In this document: one piece after another, positions 1-10,770 of the stretch
Position numbering within the stretch: position 1 is the stretch's first letter
How the letters are laid out: every line of letters begins with the position of its first letter
Origin: CAZFPA01 sp964520975
Lineage (GTDB): Bacteria > Bacillota > Negativicutes > Selenomonadales > Selenomonadaceae
NCBI GenBank assembly: GCA_964520975.1
Contig: CAZFPA010000059.1
Location: 1-11,330, forward strand
Reading direction: 5' to 3'
Length of the DNA stretch: 11,330 nucleotides
Program-made: the position numbers and the translations under genes
Notes under the pieces: generated by a model
What the model saw: only the letters and a program-made list of their open reading frames with translations
Databases searched by the model: none
Told to the model about the DNA's origin: nothing

Positions 1-144
1 ACTAGGTATTTCGTGCACGCTGTACCAGATACAGCCATGCCAGAATCCACGACTTACGGCAAATATAACTACCCTCTTTTTTTTTTCTATGTTAAAATAA
101 TACAGTAACGCTATATTAAGAATACTTTCAGGGAGGCTTATTTT
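1..144 (+). other. dapL upstream region, no convincing gene
   Basis: No recognisable gene lies here. One forward frame is open from the left edge to a TAA at 106-108 (35 codons). It could be the tail of an upstream gene, but I recognise nothing in it, and it runs through a tract of ten T at 77-86 and the likely dapL promoter, which argues against coding. An imperfect hairpin is visible at 19-35 (GCTGTA/TACAGC, loop CCAGA) and can be extended outward to 15-40 with a bulge. It is not followed by a T-run, so I do not call it a terminator. Confidence 0.4.
90..98 (+). promoter_or_regulatory. Candidate extended -10 promoter for dapL
   Basis: TGTTAAAAT reads as the extended -10 dinucleotide TG, one base, then TAAAAT (5 of 6 to TATAAT). 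No good -35 box sits 17 bases upstream; the T-tract at 77-86 fills the spacer. The predicted start of transcription is near 105, giving a leader of about 40 bases. A weaker alternative -10 (TATATT, 112-117) lies further on without a matching -35. Confidence 0.4.
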
Positions 145-1380
145 ATGGCATATATCAATGAAAATTATCTGCGGCTGCCCGGCAGCTATCTTTTTGCAGA
201 AATCGCCCGTCGGGTAGCTGCATTCAAGGAAGCACATCCGGAGGCCGATATCATCCGTCTGGGCATCGGTGATGTTACCCAGCCGCTTCCACAGGCTTCG
301 ATTGACGCCATGCACAAAGCCGTCGATGAGATGGCCCATGCGGAGACCTTCCGCGGCTATGGCCCGGAACAGGGCTATGATTTCCTCATTGAAAAGATCA
401 TTGCCCATAACTATACGAGCCGCGGCATATCGATTGCCAAGGATGAAATCTTTGTAAGCGATGGTTCCAAGAGCGACTGCGGCAACATTCAGGAGATCTT
501 TGGCATCAACAATACCGTAGCGATCACAGACCCTGTCTACCCGGTCTACCTTGACACTAATGTCATGGCCGGCCGCACAGGCGAACTGCAGGAAAGCGGC
601 ATGTTCGCCGGCGTGACCTACATGCCTTGCACAGCCGAGAACAGCTTTGCTCCGGCCCTTCCAAAGGAGAAGGTCGATATGATCTATCTCTGCTGCCCGA
701 ACAACCCGACGGGAACAACCTTGTCCCGGGAAGAGCTCAAAAAATGGGTTGACTATGCCCGCGCCAATGAATCCGTCATCCTCTTTGATTCCGCCTATGC
801 GGCCTACATCACGGAAGAGGATGTTCCCCGTTCCATCTATGAAATCGAAGGAGCCCGTGACGTTGCTATTGAATTCCGCTCCTTCTCCAAGACCGCCGGC
901 TTTACGGGAACCCGCTGCGGCTATACGGTTATTCCAAAGTCTGTCAAGGGGCGGGCCAAGGATGGTTCGCTGCATGAATTCAACAAGCTCTGGAACCGCC
1001 GCCACACGACGAAGTTCAATGGCACCGCCTACATCGTTCAGCGCGGCGCTGAGGCCATCTATTCCGATGAGGGGCAGCAGCAGGTCAAAAAGCTCGTTGA
1101 CTACTACATGGAAAATGCCCGCATCATCCGCGAAGGTCTGCAGGCAGCCGGCATTGAGGCCTATGGCGGCGTAAACGCACCATACATCTGGCTCAAGACG
1201 CCGCATGGCATGACCTCCTGGGATTTCTTCGACAAGCTCCTCACCGAGGTCAATATCGTCGGTACACCGGGTGCCGGCTTCGGCCCAAGCGGTGAAGGCT
1301 ACTTCCGTCTCACCTCCTTCGGCGACCGCGAGAATACTCTGCGCGCCGTTGAACGCATCAAAAACAAGCTTCGTTTCTAA
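145..1380 (+). CDS. dapL: LL-diaminopimelate aminotransferase
   Basis: PLP-dependent class I/II aminotransferase of the DapL branch of lysine and diaminopimelate synthesis. It converts L-tetrahydrodipicolinate plus L-glutamate directly to LL-diaminopimelate and 2-oxoglutarate in the cytosol, bypassing the succinyl- or acetyl-blocked routes. The 411-residue length is normal for DapL. The N-terminal block (INENYLRLPGSYLF, then IIRLGIGDVTQPLP at about 36-49) is typical of the family. The cofactor and substrate pocket is visible: DGSKSDCGN (106-114), NNPTG (186-190), D215 in FDSAY for the pyridine nitrogen, K249 in SFSKTAGF as the Schiff-base lysine, and R388 in YFRLTSFG for the substrate carboxylate. 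The ATG follows AGGGAGG (130-136) at 8 bases, and the gene ends in its own terminator, so it looks monocistronic. DapL occurs in a limited set of lineages including many anaerobic Firmicutes. No odd features are seen. Confidence 0.96.
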   Translation: MAYINENYLRLPGSYLFAEIARRVAAFKEAHPEADIIRLGIGDVTQPLPQASIDAMHKAVDEMAHAETFRGYGPEQGYDFLIEKIIAHNYTSRGISIAKDEIFVSDGSKSDCGNIQEIFGINNTVAITDPVYPVYLDTNVMAGRTGELQESGMFAGVTYMPCTAENSFAPALPKEKVDMIYLCCPNNPTGTTLSREELKKWVDYARANESVILFDSAYAAYITEEDVPRSIYEIEGARDVAIEFRSFSKTAGFTGTRCGYTVIPKSVKGRAKDGSLHEFNKLWNRRHTTKFNGTAYIVQRGAEAIYSDEGQQQVKKLVDYYMENARIIREGLQAAGIEAYGGVNAPYIWLKTPHGMTSWDFFDKLLTEVNIVGTPGAGFGPSGEGYFRLTSFGDRENTLRAVERIKNKLRF

Positions 1381-1397
1381 GCAGGTTTCGCCTGTCC

Positions 1398-1425
1398 AAA
1401 GAGCTGCCCCGGCAGCTCTTTTTTT
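1398..1425 (+). terminator. Intrinsic terminator of dapL
   Basis: A perfect 10-bp stem (AAAGAGCTGC at 1398-1407 with GCAGCTCTTT at 1412-1421), a CCCG loop and seven T at 1419-1425, beginning 18 bases after the dapL stop. The opposite strand has only a short T-run, so it acts mainly on the + strand. A smaller hairpin (CAGG/CCTG, 1382-1394) precedes it. Confidence 0.9.
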
Positions 1426-1478
1426 GTGCGATTCTCCATGACCAGCAGGCTGAGCGTATACATGCAAAGGATTTTTTC

Positions 1479-1507
1479 TTTACATTTTTCTCCTTTTACC
1501 GTATAGT
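1479..1507 (+). promoter_or_regulatory. Sigma-A type promoter of the DUF815 gene
   Basis: A -35 box TTTACA (1479-1484, 5 of 6 to TTGACA) and a -10 box TATAGT (1502-1507, 5 of 6 to TATAAT) are separated by exactly 17 bases in an AT-rich stretch. Predicted transcription start is near 1514, leaving a leader of about 30 bases with the ribosome site AAGGAGG at 1526-1532. Together with the upstream dapL terminator, this shows that the next gene is transcribed on its own. Confidence 0.72.
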
Positions 1508-1545
1508 ATATAGATAAATTCTTTTAAGGAGGACATATATACATT

Positions 1546-2778
1546 ATGATAAAACCTCGTTTACATGAACTTCTCATATGCCGCCATCTGTTAGAGGATG
1601 ATGCGATCCATACCTTCCTCGAATCCTTTGCCGCACCAGCTCCAGCCGGGCTCCAATACGATTTTGCCTCCCGTCTCATCACCAAGGCGGAGGAAATGGG
1701 ACTCTCCGGCAATCTGCTGCGTGCCTATTTCATCTACCGCCTGTCTCATGACAGCAGCCTGGCCGCTCAGATCACCGAAATCAGCAGCGGCCATATCGGC
1801 AGCAGCCTGCGCCAGGCCTTCATCCATGACATGGAAATCCTGTCCGATGTACTGCAGAATACACCGAGCACTATGCTGGGCACTACGATTCTGGATGACT
1901 ATACGCCGACGCGCACTACGACAAATGAAGCCGCCGCGTATCTCACCCGCCTCATGGATACCGCCCATACACCAGAGGAGATTGCCGATGCCCTGCTTAC
2001 CTATTATCGCCGCTATGGCTACGGTGACATCGCCTCCTATCGCGCCTTCCGCTGGGACAAGAAAAAGCACCTCACAGGCATCCGCCATTTTGAGGCCATG
2101 CAGCTGACGGATATCATCGGCTATGAGGACCAGAAGAAGCAGCTCGTCGACAATACACTGGCTTTCCTGCACGATAAGCCGGCCAATAATGTCCTGCTCG
2201 CAGGCGCGCGCGGCACCGGAAAGTCCTCGGCGGTCAAGGCACTGGCCAATGCCTACTATGGCGAAGGCCTGCGCCTCCTCCAGCTCACGAAATCACAGCT
2301 GACAGAGCTGCCAAAGATCATGGAGAGCCTGCGGAAATTTGCCAGCAAGAAATTCATTATCTTCCTCGACGATCTTTCCTTTGAGGAATTCGAGACTGAA
2401 TATAAATACCTGAAATCAGCCATTGAAGGCGGTGTCGAAGCCCGGCCGAAAAATGTGCTGATCTATGCGACCTCCAACCGCCGCCACCTCATCAAGGAAA
2501 CCTGGCGCGACCGGGAAGACGGGCAGGATGAGCTGTACGCGAAGGACAGCATGAACGAGACGATTTCCCTCTCGGATCGCTTTGGTCTCATCATCAACTA
2601 CCGCTCCCCCAACCAGGATGAATACCTGTCCATCATCGACCACTATCTGCGGCAGGAAGGTGTCTGCCTGGATAAGGAGGAGCTGCGCGTACTCGGCCAT
2701 CGCTGGGAGCTTGAGCACTCCGGCCGAAGTGGCCGCACCGCTCGCCAGTTTGTCAATTATTACCTGGGACAACGCTGA
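1546..2778 (+). CDS. DUF815 family P-loop ATPase
   Basis: A 410-residue ATP-binding protein matching the DUF815 family of AAA-like P-loop ATPases; its cellular role and partners are not established. Residues 1-185 form a helical N-terminal region without recognised motifs. The ATPase part begins near 188 (TDIIGYEDQKKQL, an AAA lead-in), followed by Walker A GARGTGKS (220-227), Walker B IIFLDDL (271-277), a sensor-1-like YATSNRRH (307-314, N311) and an arginine-rich SGRSGRTARQF (392-402) in the sensor-2 position. No signal peptide or membrane segment is seen, so it is probably cytosolic. The ATG is preceded by AAGGAGG with a rather long 13-base gap, but no better in-frame start is visible. The gene has its own promoter and terminator and lies convergent to rpoC. 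Family assignment is firm; function is unknown. Confidence 0.9.
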   Translation: MIKPRLHELLICRHLLEDDAIHTFLESFAAPAPAGLQYDFASRLITKAEEMGLSGNLLRAYFIYRLSHDSSLAAQITEISSGHIGSSLRQAFIHDMEILSDVLQNTPSTMLGTTILDDYTPTRTTTNEAAAYLTRLMDTAHTPEEIADALLTYYRRYGYGDIASYRAFRWDKKKHLTGIRHFEAMQLTDIIGYEDQKKQLVDNTLAFLHDKPANNVLLAGARGTGKSSAVKALANAYYGEGLRLLQLTKSQLTELPKIMESLRKFASKKFIIFLDDLSFEEFETEYKYLKSAIEGGVEARPKNVLIYATSNRRHLIKETWRDREDGQDELYAKDSMNETISLSDRFGLIINYRSPNQDEYLSIIDHYLRQEGVCLDKEELRVLGHRWELEHSGRSGRTARQFVNYYLGQR

Positions 2779-2782
2779 ATAT

Positions 2783-2813
2783 AAAAAGGGCAGGTGCCTT
2801 CCTGCACCTGCCC
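2783..2813 (-). terminator. rpoBC terminator (distal hairpin)
   Basis: On the minus strand a perfect 10-bp stem (GGGCAGGTGC/GCACCTGCCC, plus-strand arms 2788-2797 and 2804-2813) with a 6-base loop is followed by TTTTT (2787-2783). It lies downstream of the rpoC stop and past the hairpin at 2821-2848, which on this strand is followed only by TTTCTTTG. It is therefore the more plausible end of the rpoBC transcript. Its T-run begins five bases beyond the convergent DUF815 stop codon. Confidence 0.82.
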
Positions 2814-2820
2814 AACAAAG

Positions 2821-2852
2821 AAATCCGGACGCCGAAGCGCCCGGATTTTTTT
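2821..2852 (+). terminator. Terminator of the DUF815 gene
   Basis: An outer 8-bp stem (AAATCCGG 2821-2828 with CCGGATTT 2841-2848), one A-C mismatch, a 3-bp inner stem (CGC/GCG) closed by a CGAA tetraloop, then seven T at 2846-2852. The T-run ends three bases from the rpoC stop on the other strand. It reads best on the + strand as the end of the DUF815 transcript. Confidence 0.82.
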
Positions 2853-2855
2853 ATT

Positions 2856-5800
2856 TTATTCTGTCACAGCCGGCTCAGCCTCTGGGGCCTCCTTGACCGG
2901 CTCCTCTGTCTCCGGTTCCGGAGCATTGGGGTCCATGACCTTGACGTTGCGGTAACGGCTCATGCCCGTACCAGCCGGGATGAGTTTACCGATGATGACA
3001 TTCTCCTTGAGGCCGATGAGCGGATCCACCTTGCCCTTGATAGCGGCGTCAGTGAGTACACGCGTCGTTTCCTGGAAGGAAGCGGCCGACAGGAAGGAAT
3101 CCGTTGCGAGCGATGCCTTCGTGATACCAAGAAGGATCGGCCGTGCTACCGACGGCTCGCCGCCAGCCTCAATGGCCTTCGTATTCGCGGATTCAAACGT
3201 ATTGATATCGATGTATTCGCCTGGCAGGAAATCCGTATCACCGGACTCCTCGATCTTGACCTTATGAAGCATCTGACGAACCATGACCTCGATATGCTTA
3301 TCGTTGATTTCAACACCCTGGGATTTGTATACCTTCTGTACCTCATAAACGAGGTAACGCTGGGTCTCACGCAGGCCGCAGACACGCAGGATGTCATGCG
3401 GATTGATGGAACCCTCGGTGAGCTTGTCGCCCGGATGCAGCTGCATGCCATCCTTCGCAACGAGACGGGCACCATACGGAATGGAATACTCACGCGGCTC
3501 ACCATCATCCGGAACGATGGTTACCTTGCGCATGCCCTTGGCATCCTTGACCTCAGCCGTGCCCTCAATCTCAGCGATGATGGCATGATGCTTCGGCTTG
3601 CGGGCCTCGAAAAGTTCCTCGACACGCGGAAGACCCTGGGTGATATCATCACCGGCGACACCACCGGTATGGAATGTACGCATGGTAAGCTGCGTGCCCG
3701 GCTCACCGATGGACTGCGCGGCAATGATGCCGACAGCCTCGCCCACATCAACCTCCGTGGCATTGGCCAGATCACGGCCATAGCACTTGATGCAGACACC
3801 AAACTGCGATTTACAGGTAAGTACGCTGCGGATGGAAACTTTCTCACGAACCTTGCAGATTTCATCTGCCAGGGCCTCATCCACCGTATCATTGAGGGAA
3901 GCTACCTTTTCACCCGTTTCCGGATTCAGGATATCCTCAGCCAATACACGGCCTACGATGCGGTCCTTCAGGGACTCGATAATACCATTGCCTTCCTTGA
4001 TGGCCTCGACTTCTATGCCGCGGACATTGTTGTTGCGTACCTTAACCTCTTTCGCATCACTGGAAAGAATAGCTTCAATATATTTTTCAGTAAGCGGCGT
4101 ATGTGCCGGAACGATTTCGTTGCCTTCGCTGTCATTGACAGCATCGGTCGTATCCTTACCGAGCATTTCATGAATCATGGACTTACGGATAGCCTCGCGA
4201 ACCTTGGCCTCCGGTGCACCGAGCGCAATCGTCTCGGAAACCATTGCATTGCTGATGAGCGCTTCCGAGGAAACGGAAGAACCACGCACAATGATTTCGG
4301 CAATGCCATGTTCGGAAATTGCTGCCAGTTCCTCTTCGCCGAGGATTGTATCCGCCGTAAAGAGAATCTCACCCGTTTCCGGATTGAGCACATCTGCAGC
4401 CAGCAGACGCCCCATGAGCGTATCATGCAGCACTTCGATGGCATTGGCTGTCGACGGAGCCAGTCTGGCCCGCTCGCGTACGAGATTGATGCCCACCACG
4501 TCACAGTCGTCCTCACGCACGATGACATCCTGCGCCACGTCGACAAGACGACGTGTAAGGTAACCAGAGTCAGCTGTACGAAGAGCCGTATCAGCCAAGC
4601 CTTTGCGGGCACCATGCGAAGAAATGAAGTAATCGGATACGGTGAGGCCTTCACGGAAGTTCGCCGTGATCGGCAAATCGATGATTTTACCGGACGGATC
4701 AGCCATAAGGCCACGCATACCGGCGAGCTGACGCATCTGCTGGCGATTACCGCGGGCACCAGAGTCAGCCATCATGTAAATCGGATTGAACGGGTCCATG
4801 TTCTTCATCATGGCATCCGTAACATCATCCGTTGCCTTCGTCCAAAGCTCAATGACCTTCTTATAGCGCTCGTCATCCGTGATAAGACCACGGCTGTACT
4901 GACGCTCAATGCCATTGACCTGCTTTTCCGTGGAAGCAAGGATATCCTTCTTCTCTTCCGGAACGATGATATCCGAAATGGCAACCGTCATACCTGCGAT
5001 GCAGGCATAATGATAACCGAGGTTCTTTACAGCATCGATGACAACAGCGGTCTTGCTGGCTCCGAAGTGCTCAAAGCACTTCGCAACGAGCTTGCCCAGC
5101 TGCTTTTTATCCATGCGGATACCCAGACACCACTGATCCGTTTCTTTATCCTTGTGATAGTAACGGATTTCCGGCGGCAGGATCTCATTGAAAATCATGC
5201 GGCCCAGTGAAGTCTTGACGAGACCATAGCCTTCAATACGGGCCTGAATCTCAGCCTGCAGAGCCAGCTCATGATGCTGATAGGCCAGCAGTGCCTCATT
5301 GATACCCGTAACAACCTTGCCCTCACCCTCGGCACCCGGACGGATGATGGTGAGGTAATAAGAACCCAGAACCATGTCCTGCGTCGGTACGATGATCGGA
5401 CGACCATCCTTCGGTGCGAGAATATGGTTCGCGGCCAGCATCAGAATGCGTGCCTCCGCCTGTGCTTCAGCTGACAGCGGCAGATGAATAGCCATCTGGT
5501 CACCATCAAAGTCGGCGTTGTAGGCCGTACAAGCCAGCGGATGGAGCTTCAGCGCACGACCCTCTGTGAGGACCGGCTCAAAGGCCTGAATACCGAGGCG
5601 ATGCAGCGTCGGGGCACGGTTCAAAAGAACCGGATGCTCCTTGATGACTTCCTCGAGTACATCCCAGACTTCCGGGCGTACACGCTCTACCATGCGCTTG
5701 GCTGATTTTATATTATGAGCAATTTCCGAATTCACGAGCTTCTTCATTACAAACGGCTTGAAGAGCTCCAGCGCCATTTCCTTCGGCAGACCACACTGAT

Positions 5801-6857
5801 GGAGCTTAAGCTCCGGGCCTACAACGATAACGGAACGACCAGAATAGTCAACGCGCTTACCGAGAAGGTTCTGGCGGAAACGTCCCTGCTTGCCCTTGAG
5901 CATATCCGACAGGGATTTCAGCGGACGGTTACCCGGTCCGGTTACAGCCCGGCCACGACGACCGTTATCGATAAGGGCATCGACAGCCTCCTGCAGCATG
6001 CGTTTCTCATTGCGCACGATGATGTCCGGCGCGCCGAGGTCCAGCAGACGCTTCAGGCGGTTGTTACGGTTGATGACGCGACGATACAGATCATTGAGGT
6101 CAGAGGTCGCAAAACGACCACCATCCAGCTGTACCATCGGGCGAAGCTCCGGCGGAATGACCGGAATGACATCCATGATCATCCAGGACGGCTTGTTACC
6201 CGACTTACGGAAGGCCTCAACGACCTCCAGCCGACGGATCGCACGGATCTTACGCTGGCCACTGACCTCGCGCAGTTCCTTGCGGAGTTCATCGTTCATC
6301 TTGTCGAGATCCAGCTCCTCCAGAAGGCGCTTTACAGCCTCGGCACCCATGCCGACCTTGAAGCCCGCACCAAACTTCTGACGGGCCTCACGATATTCGC
6401 TTTCCGTCAGCAGCTGCTTTTTAATGAGCTGCGAATCTGCTGCATCCAATACGATATAGGATGCAAAATAAAGTACCTTTTCCAGCGAACGCGGGGAAAT
6501 ATCCAGGATGAGTCCCATACGGCTCGGGATTCCCTTGAAATACCAGATATGAGAGACAGGAGCTGCCAGCTCAATATGGCCCATACGCTCACGACGCACC
6601 TTGGAACGAGTTACCTCGACACCGCAGCGATCGCAGATAATGCCCTTATAACGGATACGCTTGTACTTACCGCAATGGCATTCCCAGTCACGTGTTGGTC
6701 CGAAGATGCGCTCGCAGAAAAGTCCGTCGCGTTCCGGCTTTAAAGTACGATAGTTAATAGTTTCCGGTTTCTTGACCTCGCCGTAGGACCACTCACGGAT
6801 CTTTTCCGGTGACGCCAAACCGATACGCATTGAATCAAAGTTGTTTACATCCAACAA
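2856..6857 (-). CDS. rpoC: RNA polymerase beta-prime subunit
   Basis: Beta-prime subunit of RNA polymerase, 1333 residues. The N-terminal zinc site is C60, C62, C75, C78 (CHCGKY...CDRCG). The catalytic magnesium loop is NADFDGD at 447-453 with D449, D451 and D453. The MMADSGARGNRQQMRQLAGM block (695-714) precedes the bridge helix (about 746-780, HGARKGLADTALRTADSGYL region). The second zinc site is C785, C1015, C1022, C1025. The trigger loop lies around GEPGTQLTMRTFHTGG (1051-1066) and has no large insert, as in Firmicutes and unlike Escherichia coli. The protein is about 130 residues longer than Bacillus beta-prime; the extra length lies between C785 and C1015, where a module occurs three times (see findings). 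The tail after 1308 is rich in Glu, Pro and Ala. The start is TTG at 6857, 10 bases after the GGGAG of a ribosome site, 17 bases past the rpoB stop, so it is cotranscribed with rpoB. Confidence 0.98.
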   Translation of the reverse strand: MLDVNNFDSMRIGLASPEKIREWSYGEVKKPETINYRTLKPERDGLFCERIFGPTRDWECHCGKYKRIRYKGIICDRCGVEVTRSKVRRERMGHIELAAPVSHIWYFKGIPSRMGLILDISPRSLEKVLYFASYIVLDAADSQLIKKQLLTESEYREARQKFGAGFKVGMGAEAVKRLLEELDLDKMNDELRKELREVSGQRKIRAIRRLEVVEAFRKSGNKPSWMIMDVIPVIPPELRPMVQLDGGRFATSDLNDLYRRVINRNNRLKRLLDLGAPDIIVRNEKRMLQEAVDALIDNGRRGRAVTGPGNRPLKSLSDMLKGKQGRFRQNLLGKRVDYSGRSVIVVGPELKLHQCGLPKEMALELFKPFVMKKLVNSEIAHNIKSAKRMVERVRPEVWDVLEEVIKEHPVLLNRAPTLHRLGIQAFEPVLTEGRALKLHPLACTAYNADFDGDQMAIHLPLSAEAQAEARILMLAANHILAPKDGRPIIVPTQDMVLGSYYLTIIRPGAEGEGKVVTGINEALLAYQHHELALQAEIQARIEGYGLVKTSLGRMIFNEILPPEIRYYHKDKETDQWCLGIRMDKKQLGKLVAKCFEHFGASKTAVVIDAVKNLGYHYACIAGMTVAISDIIVPEEKKDILASTEKQVNGIERQYSRGLITDDERYKKVIELWTKATDDVTDAMMKNMDPFNPIYMMADSGARGNRQQMRQLAGMRGLMADPSGKIIDLPITANFREGLTVSDYFISSHGARKGLADTALRTADSGYLTRRLVDVAQDVIVREDDCDVVGINLVRERARLAPSTANAIEVLHDTLMGRLLAADVLNPETGEILFTADTILGEEELAAISEHGIAEIIVRGSSVSSEALISNAMVSETIALGAPEAKVREAIRKSMIHEMLGKDTTDAVNDSEGNEIVPAHTPLTEKYIEAILSSDAKEVKVRNNNVRGIEVEAIKEGNGIIESLKDRIVGRVLAEDILNPETGEKVASLNDTVDEALADEICKVREKVSIRSVLTCKSQFGVCIKCYGRDLANATEVDVGEAVGIIAAQSIGEPGTQLTMRTFHTGGVAGDDITQGLPRVEELFEARKPKHHAIIAEIEGTAEVKDAKGMRKVTIVPDDGEPREYSIPYGARLVAKDGMQLHPGDKLTEGSINPHDILRVCGLRETQRYLVYEVQKVYKSQGVEINDKHIEVMVRQMLHKVKIEESGDTDFLPGEYIDINTFESANTKAIEAGGEPSVARPILLGITKASLATDSFLSAASFQETTRVLTDAAIKGKVDPLIGLKENVIIGKLIPAGTGMSRYRNVKVMDPNAPEPETEEPVKEAPEAEPAVTE
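3822..4439 (-). repeat. Three tandem protein modules inside rpoC
   Basis: Residues about 807-862, 887-944 and 960-1012 of beta-prime look like copies of one unit. Copies 1 and 3 share the pattern I-E-x-L-x-D-x-x-x-G-R-x-L-A-x-D-x-L-N-P-E-T-G-E, followed by an acidic T-x-x-E/D-E stretch and an ending like I-I-V-R or V-S-I-R-S. Copy 2 is degenerate (IRKSMIHEMLGKD, EGNEIVP, PLTEKYIEAI, KEVKVRNN) but keeps the same order of elements. Approximate plus-strand spans are 4272-4439, 4026-4199 and 3822-3980. A 17-base identity (TCACCCGTTTCCGGATT at 3910-3926 and 4369-4385) covers the NPETGE motif in copies 3 and 1. Bacillus beta-prime, from memory, has a single unit here, matching copy 3. Confidence 0.75.
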
Positions 6858-6864
6858 GGGGGTG

Positions 6865-6874
6865 TCACTCCCTT
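6865..6874 (-). promoter_or_regulatory. Ribosome binding site selecting TTG start of rpoC
   Basis: AAGGGAGTGA fills most of the 17-base gap after the rpoB TAG. There are 10 bases between GGGAG and the TTG at 6857 and 13 to the next TTG at 6854. Both codons are TTG; the first gives the N-terminus MLDVNNFDSM that matches the Bacillus protein (MLDVNNF), which decides the start. No ATG start is available nearby. Confidence 0.75.
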
Positions 6875-10618
<3,744 letters not shown>

Positions 10619-10626
10619 TAAATCCT

Positions 10627-10635
10627 TCACCCCTT
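10627..10635 (-). promoter_or_regulatory. Ribosome binding site deciding the rpoB start
   Basis: AAGGGGTGA resembles the full Shine-Dalgarno sequence AAGGAGGTGA with one base missing. It ends 8 bases before the ATG at 10618 but overlaps the GTG at 10630, which has no ribosome site at a normal distance. This favours the 1247-residue product starting MFNPVPVGKR. Confidence 0.7.
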
Positions 10636-10672
10636 AGCACAATTTGACTCACCAACAGAAATACGCACAAAG

Positions 10673-10751
10673 AAACGGAATCATGAAACAATAAAAAGGC
10701 AAGGCATTATTTCTTTTTGACACCTTGCTGCTCTCCCGTCCTATTCCGTTT
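10673..10751 (-). repeat. Long-range inverted repeat in the rpoB leader
   Basis: AAACGGAAT (plus 10673-10681) and ATTCCGTTT (plus 10743-10751) are perfect 9-base inverted copies separated by 61 bases. In the leader RNA they could close a domain that contains the terminator-like hairpin. The upstream arm overlaps the last codons of a possible leader peptide. A 9-base match over such a short distance is suggestive, but no comparison supports it yet. Confidence 0.45.
10693..10728 (-). terminator. Terminator-like hairpin in the rpoB leader
   Basis: On the minus strand GCAAGGTGT pairs with ATGCCTTGC (9 bp, including two G-U pairs; plus arms 10720-10728 and 10699-10707), with a 12-base A-rich loop. 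One C and then TTTTT (10697-10693) and ATT follow. It lies about 105-140 bases into the predicted rpoBC transcript and about 75 bases before the rpoB start, so it could act as an attenuator. The stem is weaker than that of the rplL terminator, so partial termination is the most one would expect. Confidence 0.5.
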
Positions 10752-10770
10752 GAATTGATATTTCTGTCAT
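10741..10770 (-). CDS. Possible nine-codon leader peptide MTEISIQTE
   Basis: An ATG at 10770 is preceded, after 9 bases, by the ribosome-site-like AAAGGA (within plus 10778-10785) and opens a frame of nine codons ending in TAG. It lies between the rpoBC promoter and the terminator-like hairpin; its stop codon is 12 bases ahead of the hairpin's first arm. There is no run of one amino acid that would point to a specific charged-tRNA signal. It is too short to judge by coding statistics, and chance is a real possibility. Confidence 0.25.
   Translation of the reverse strand: MTEISIQTE

Noticed and set aside
15..40. Hairpin near the left edge as terminator of an upstream gene
   Set aside because: The T-tract comes about 40 bases later (77-86) with no direct link to the stem, so it does not have the form of an intrinsic terminator.
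445..475. Natural rifampicin resistance substitutions in beta (residue numbers given)
   Set aside because: All main contact positions (equivalents of E. coli Q513, D516, H526, R529, S531) are the sensitive type; only N518 is replaced by His, which by itself does not indicate resistance.
3264..5210. Open frame of 648 codons on the + strand opposite rpoC
   Set aside because: Same reasoning: antisense shadow of a conserved, strongly codon-biased gene with no recognisable domain.
10619..10630. GTG at 10630 as the rpoB start
   Set aside because: The ribosome site runs into this GTG with no spacing, while ATG at 10618 has normal spacing and gives the N-terminus MFNPVPVGKR. The GTG is possible but less likely.
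10649..10707. Two further mini frames in the rpoB leader (MPCLFIVS and MIPFLCAYFCW) joined by an ATGA overlap
   Set aside because: The first ATG lies in the arm of the terminator-like hairpin with a poorly placed purine stretch (14 bases away), and the second has no ribosome site. Frames this short arise easily by chance.
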